A DNA stretch of 16,745 nucleotides from JAJDNH01 sp964552395 (GTDB lineage: Bacteria > Acidobacteriota > Thermoanaerobaculia > Thermoanaerobaculales > Sulfomarinibacteraceae): assembly GCA_964552395.1 (NCBI GenBank), contig CAZKGM010000057.1:1-16745 (forward strand), read 5' to 3'. How positions within the stretch are numbered: position 1 is the stretch's first letter; every line of letters begins with the position of its first letter. Under the pieces are notes generated by a model that did not search any database, was not told the DNA's origin, and saw nothing but the letters and a program-made list of their open reading frames with translations. The position numbers were made by a program, and so were the translations under genes. This document shows, one piece after another, positions 16,208 to 16,745 of this stretch.

Positions 16208-16296
16208 GGCGCGAGGATATCGCAGCCGACCCCGGGCGGCCATCCGTGAGGCGCCCGGATCCCACCGCTGCATCTCGCGCTGCGGCCGCGCGGTGT

Positions 16297-16692
16297 TCAG
16301 CGCATCAGTGCGTCGAGCCGGCGCTGGACCGCCCTCAGTGCCGGCCGGCCGGCCACTGCGACGAAGATGGTGTCATCGCCGGCCACGGTGCCGACAACGC
16401 CCGGCAGGTCGAGGCGGTCGAGCGCCAACGCGACGCCGGGGGCCTCACTCGGTGGGGTCTTGAGGACGATGAGGTGATCTCCGGCCGGCGCATGAGAGAG
16501 CAGGTAGGCGGCGATCCGCATCTCCAGGGGGTTGGCGACCGGGGCCTCCGCGGGCGGCGGCCCGTAGCGGCCGTCGCGAGTACGGCAGGGGCGATGGCGA
16601 TCTCGGTGGCTCTCGGAGCTGCCGCCGGCGTGGCCGTCGGACGGCATCTGGACAAGCGCACCAAGCTCTCGCTCTAGGAGCCTGTAGTTCAT
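16297..16692 (-). CDS. ArgR-like arginine-binding C-terminal domain; N-terminal DNA-binding domain not recognisable
   Basis: The last 75-80 residues match the ArgR/AhrC C-terminal domain, which binds L-arginine and forms the hexamer. LIVLKTPPSEAPGVALALD (about 74-92) is followed by LPGVVGTVAGDDTIFVAV (about 95-112), containing the GT-AGDDT arginine-binding signature. The N-terminal 50 residues (rich in Ser, His, Arg and Asp) do not look like the winged helix that normally carries TQATVSRD, and I find that motif in none of the three minus-strand frames. RTRDGRYGPPP (about 37-47) does resemble the end of that domain. No Shine-Dalgarno precedes ATG 16690-16692, and the frame is open to the window edge. 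It may be a frameshifted or degraded argR, a divergent one starting outside the window, or a repressor-less arginine-binding protein. Confidence 0.6.
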   Translation of the reverse strand: MNYRLLERELGALVQMPSDGHAGGSSESHRDRHRPCRTRDGRYGPPPAEAPVANPLEMRIAAYLLSHAPAGDHLIVLKTPPSEAPGVALALDRLDLPGVVGTVAGDDTIFVAVAGRPALRAVQRRLDALMR

Positions 16693-16745
16693 GGGCGGAT
16701 GGTGGATTTCGGAGCGTCGCGAGTGGCCCGTTGAAGAGCATCTGA

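Overview
The window is GC-rich DNA from a diderm (outer-membrane) bacterium. It carries an LPS-assembly outer-membrane protein (LptD), two signal-peptide or lipoprotein genes, tRNAs with encoded CCA ends, and a pseudokinase fused to a TonB C-terminal domain. Together with the GYDGQFY-type membrane protein and the FabL-type enoyl reductase, this fits an Acidobacteriota or similar lineage. That placement is inference from gene style; there is no rRNA or other taxonomic marker here.

Layout. (1) 1-737, minus: 5' part of a FabL-like enoyl-ACP reductase, divergent from an HU gene (867-1160, plus) that has its own promoter and a hairpin terminator. (2) 1408-4796, minus: ruvX (YqgF) -> mltG -> a 636-aa pseudokinase/TonB_C protein, with a 4-nt ruvX/mltG overlap. 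(3) 4970-9544, plus: acetyl-CoA acetyltransferase, lptD (9 nt downstream), and an unassigned polytopic membrane protein. (4) 9545-9722: spacer with a known type of dispersed intergenic repeat. (5) 9723-13168, minus: five consecutive genes, namely a TerB-HIRAN tail-anchored protein, a 70-aa stand-alone FtsK gamma-type winged helix, a COG3762-type TPM membrane protein, a YgcG-type TPM protein (4-nt overlap) and a lipoprotein. (6) 13169-13912: about 740 nt without a credible gene but crowded with large imperfect hairpins. (7) 13913-14147: divergent tRNA-Ser(UGA) and tRNA-Ser(GCU) with back-to-back promoters. (8) 14203-15654, plus: gltX. (9) 15722-16692, minus: tadA and an ArgR C-terminal-domain ORF without a recognisable DNA-binding domain; the window edge follows.

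Most of the window is housekeeping: fatty-acid synthesis, nucleoid, peptidoglycan, outer membrane, and tRNA charging and editing. The part least explained by known biology is 9.7-13.9 kb. There a HIRAN/TerB membrane protein and an isolated FtsK gamma module precede a translationally coupled pair of TPM membrane proteins and a lipoprotein, and the cluster is flanked by a hairpin-rich non-coding stretch next to the tRNA pair. This is the best candidate for an undescribed system, but the functional link is inferred only from strand and spacing.
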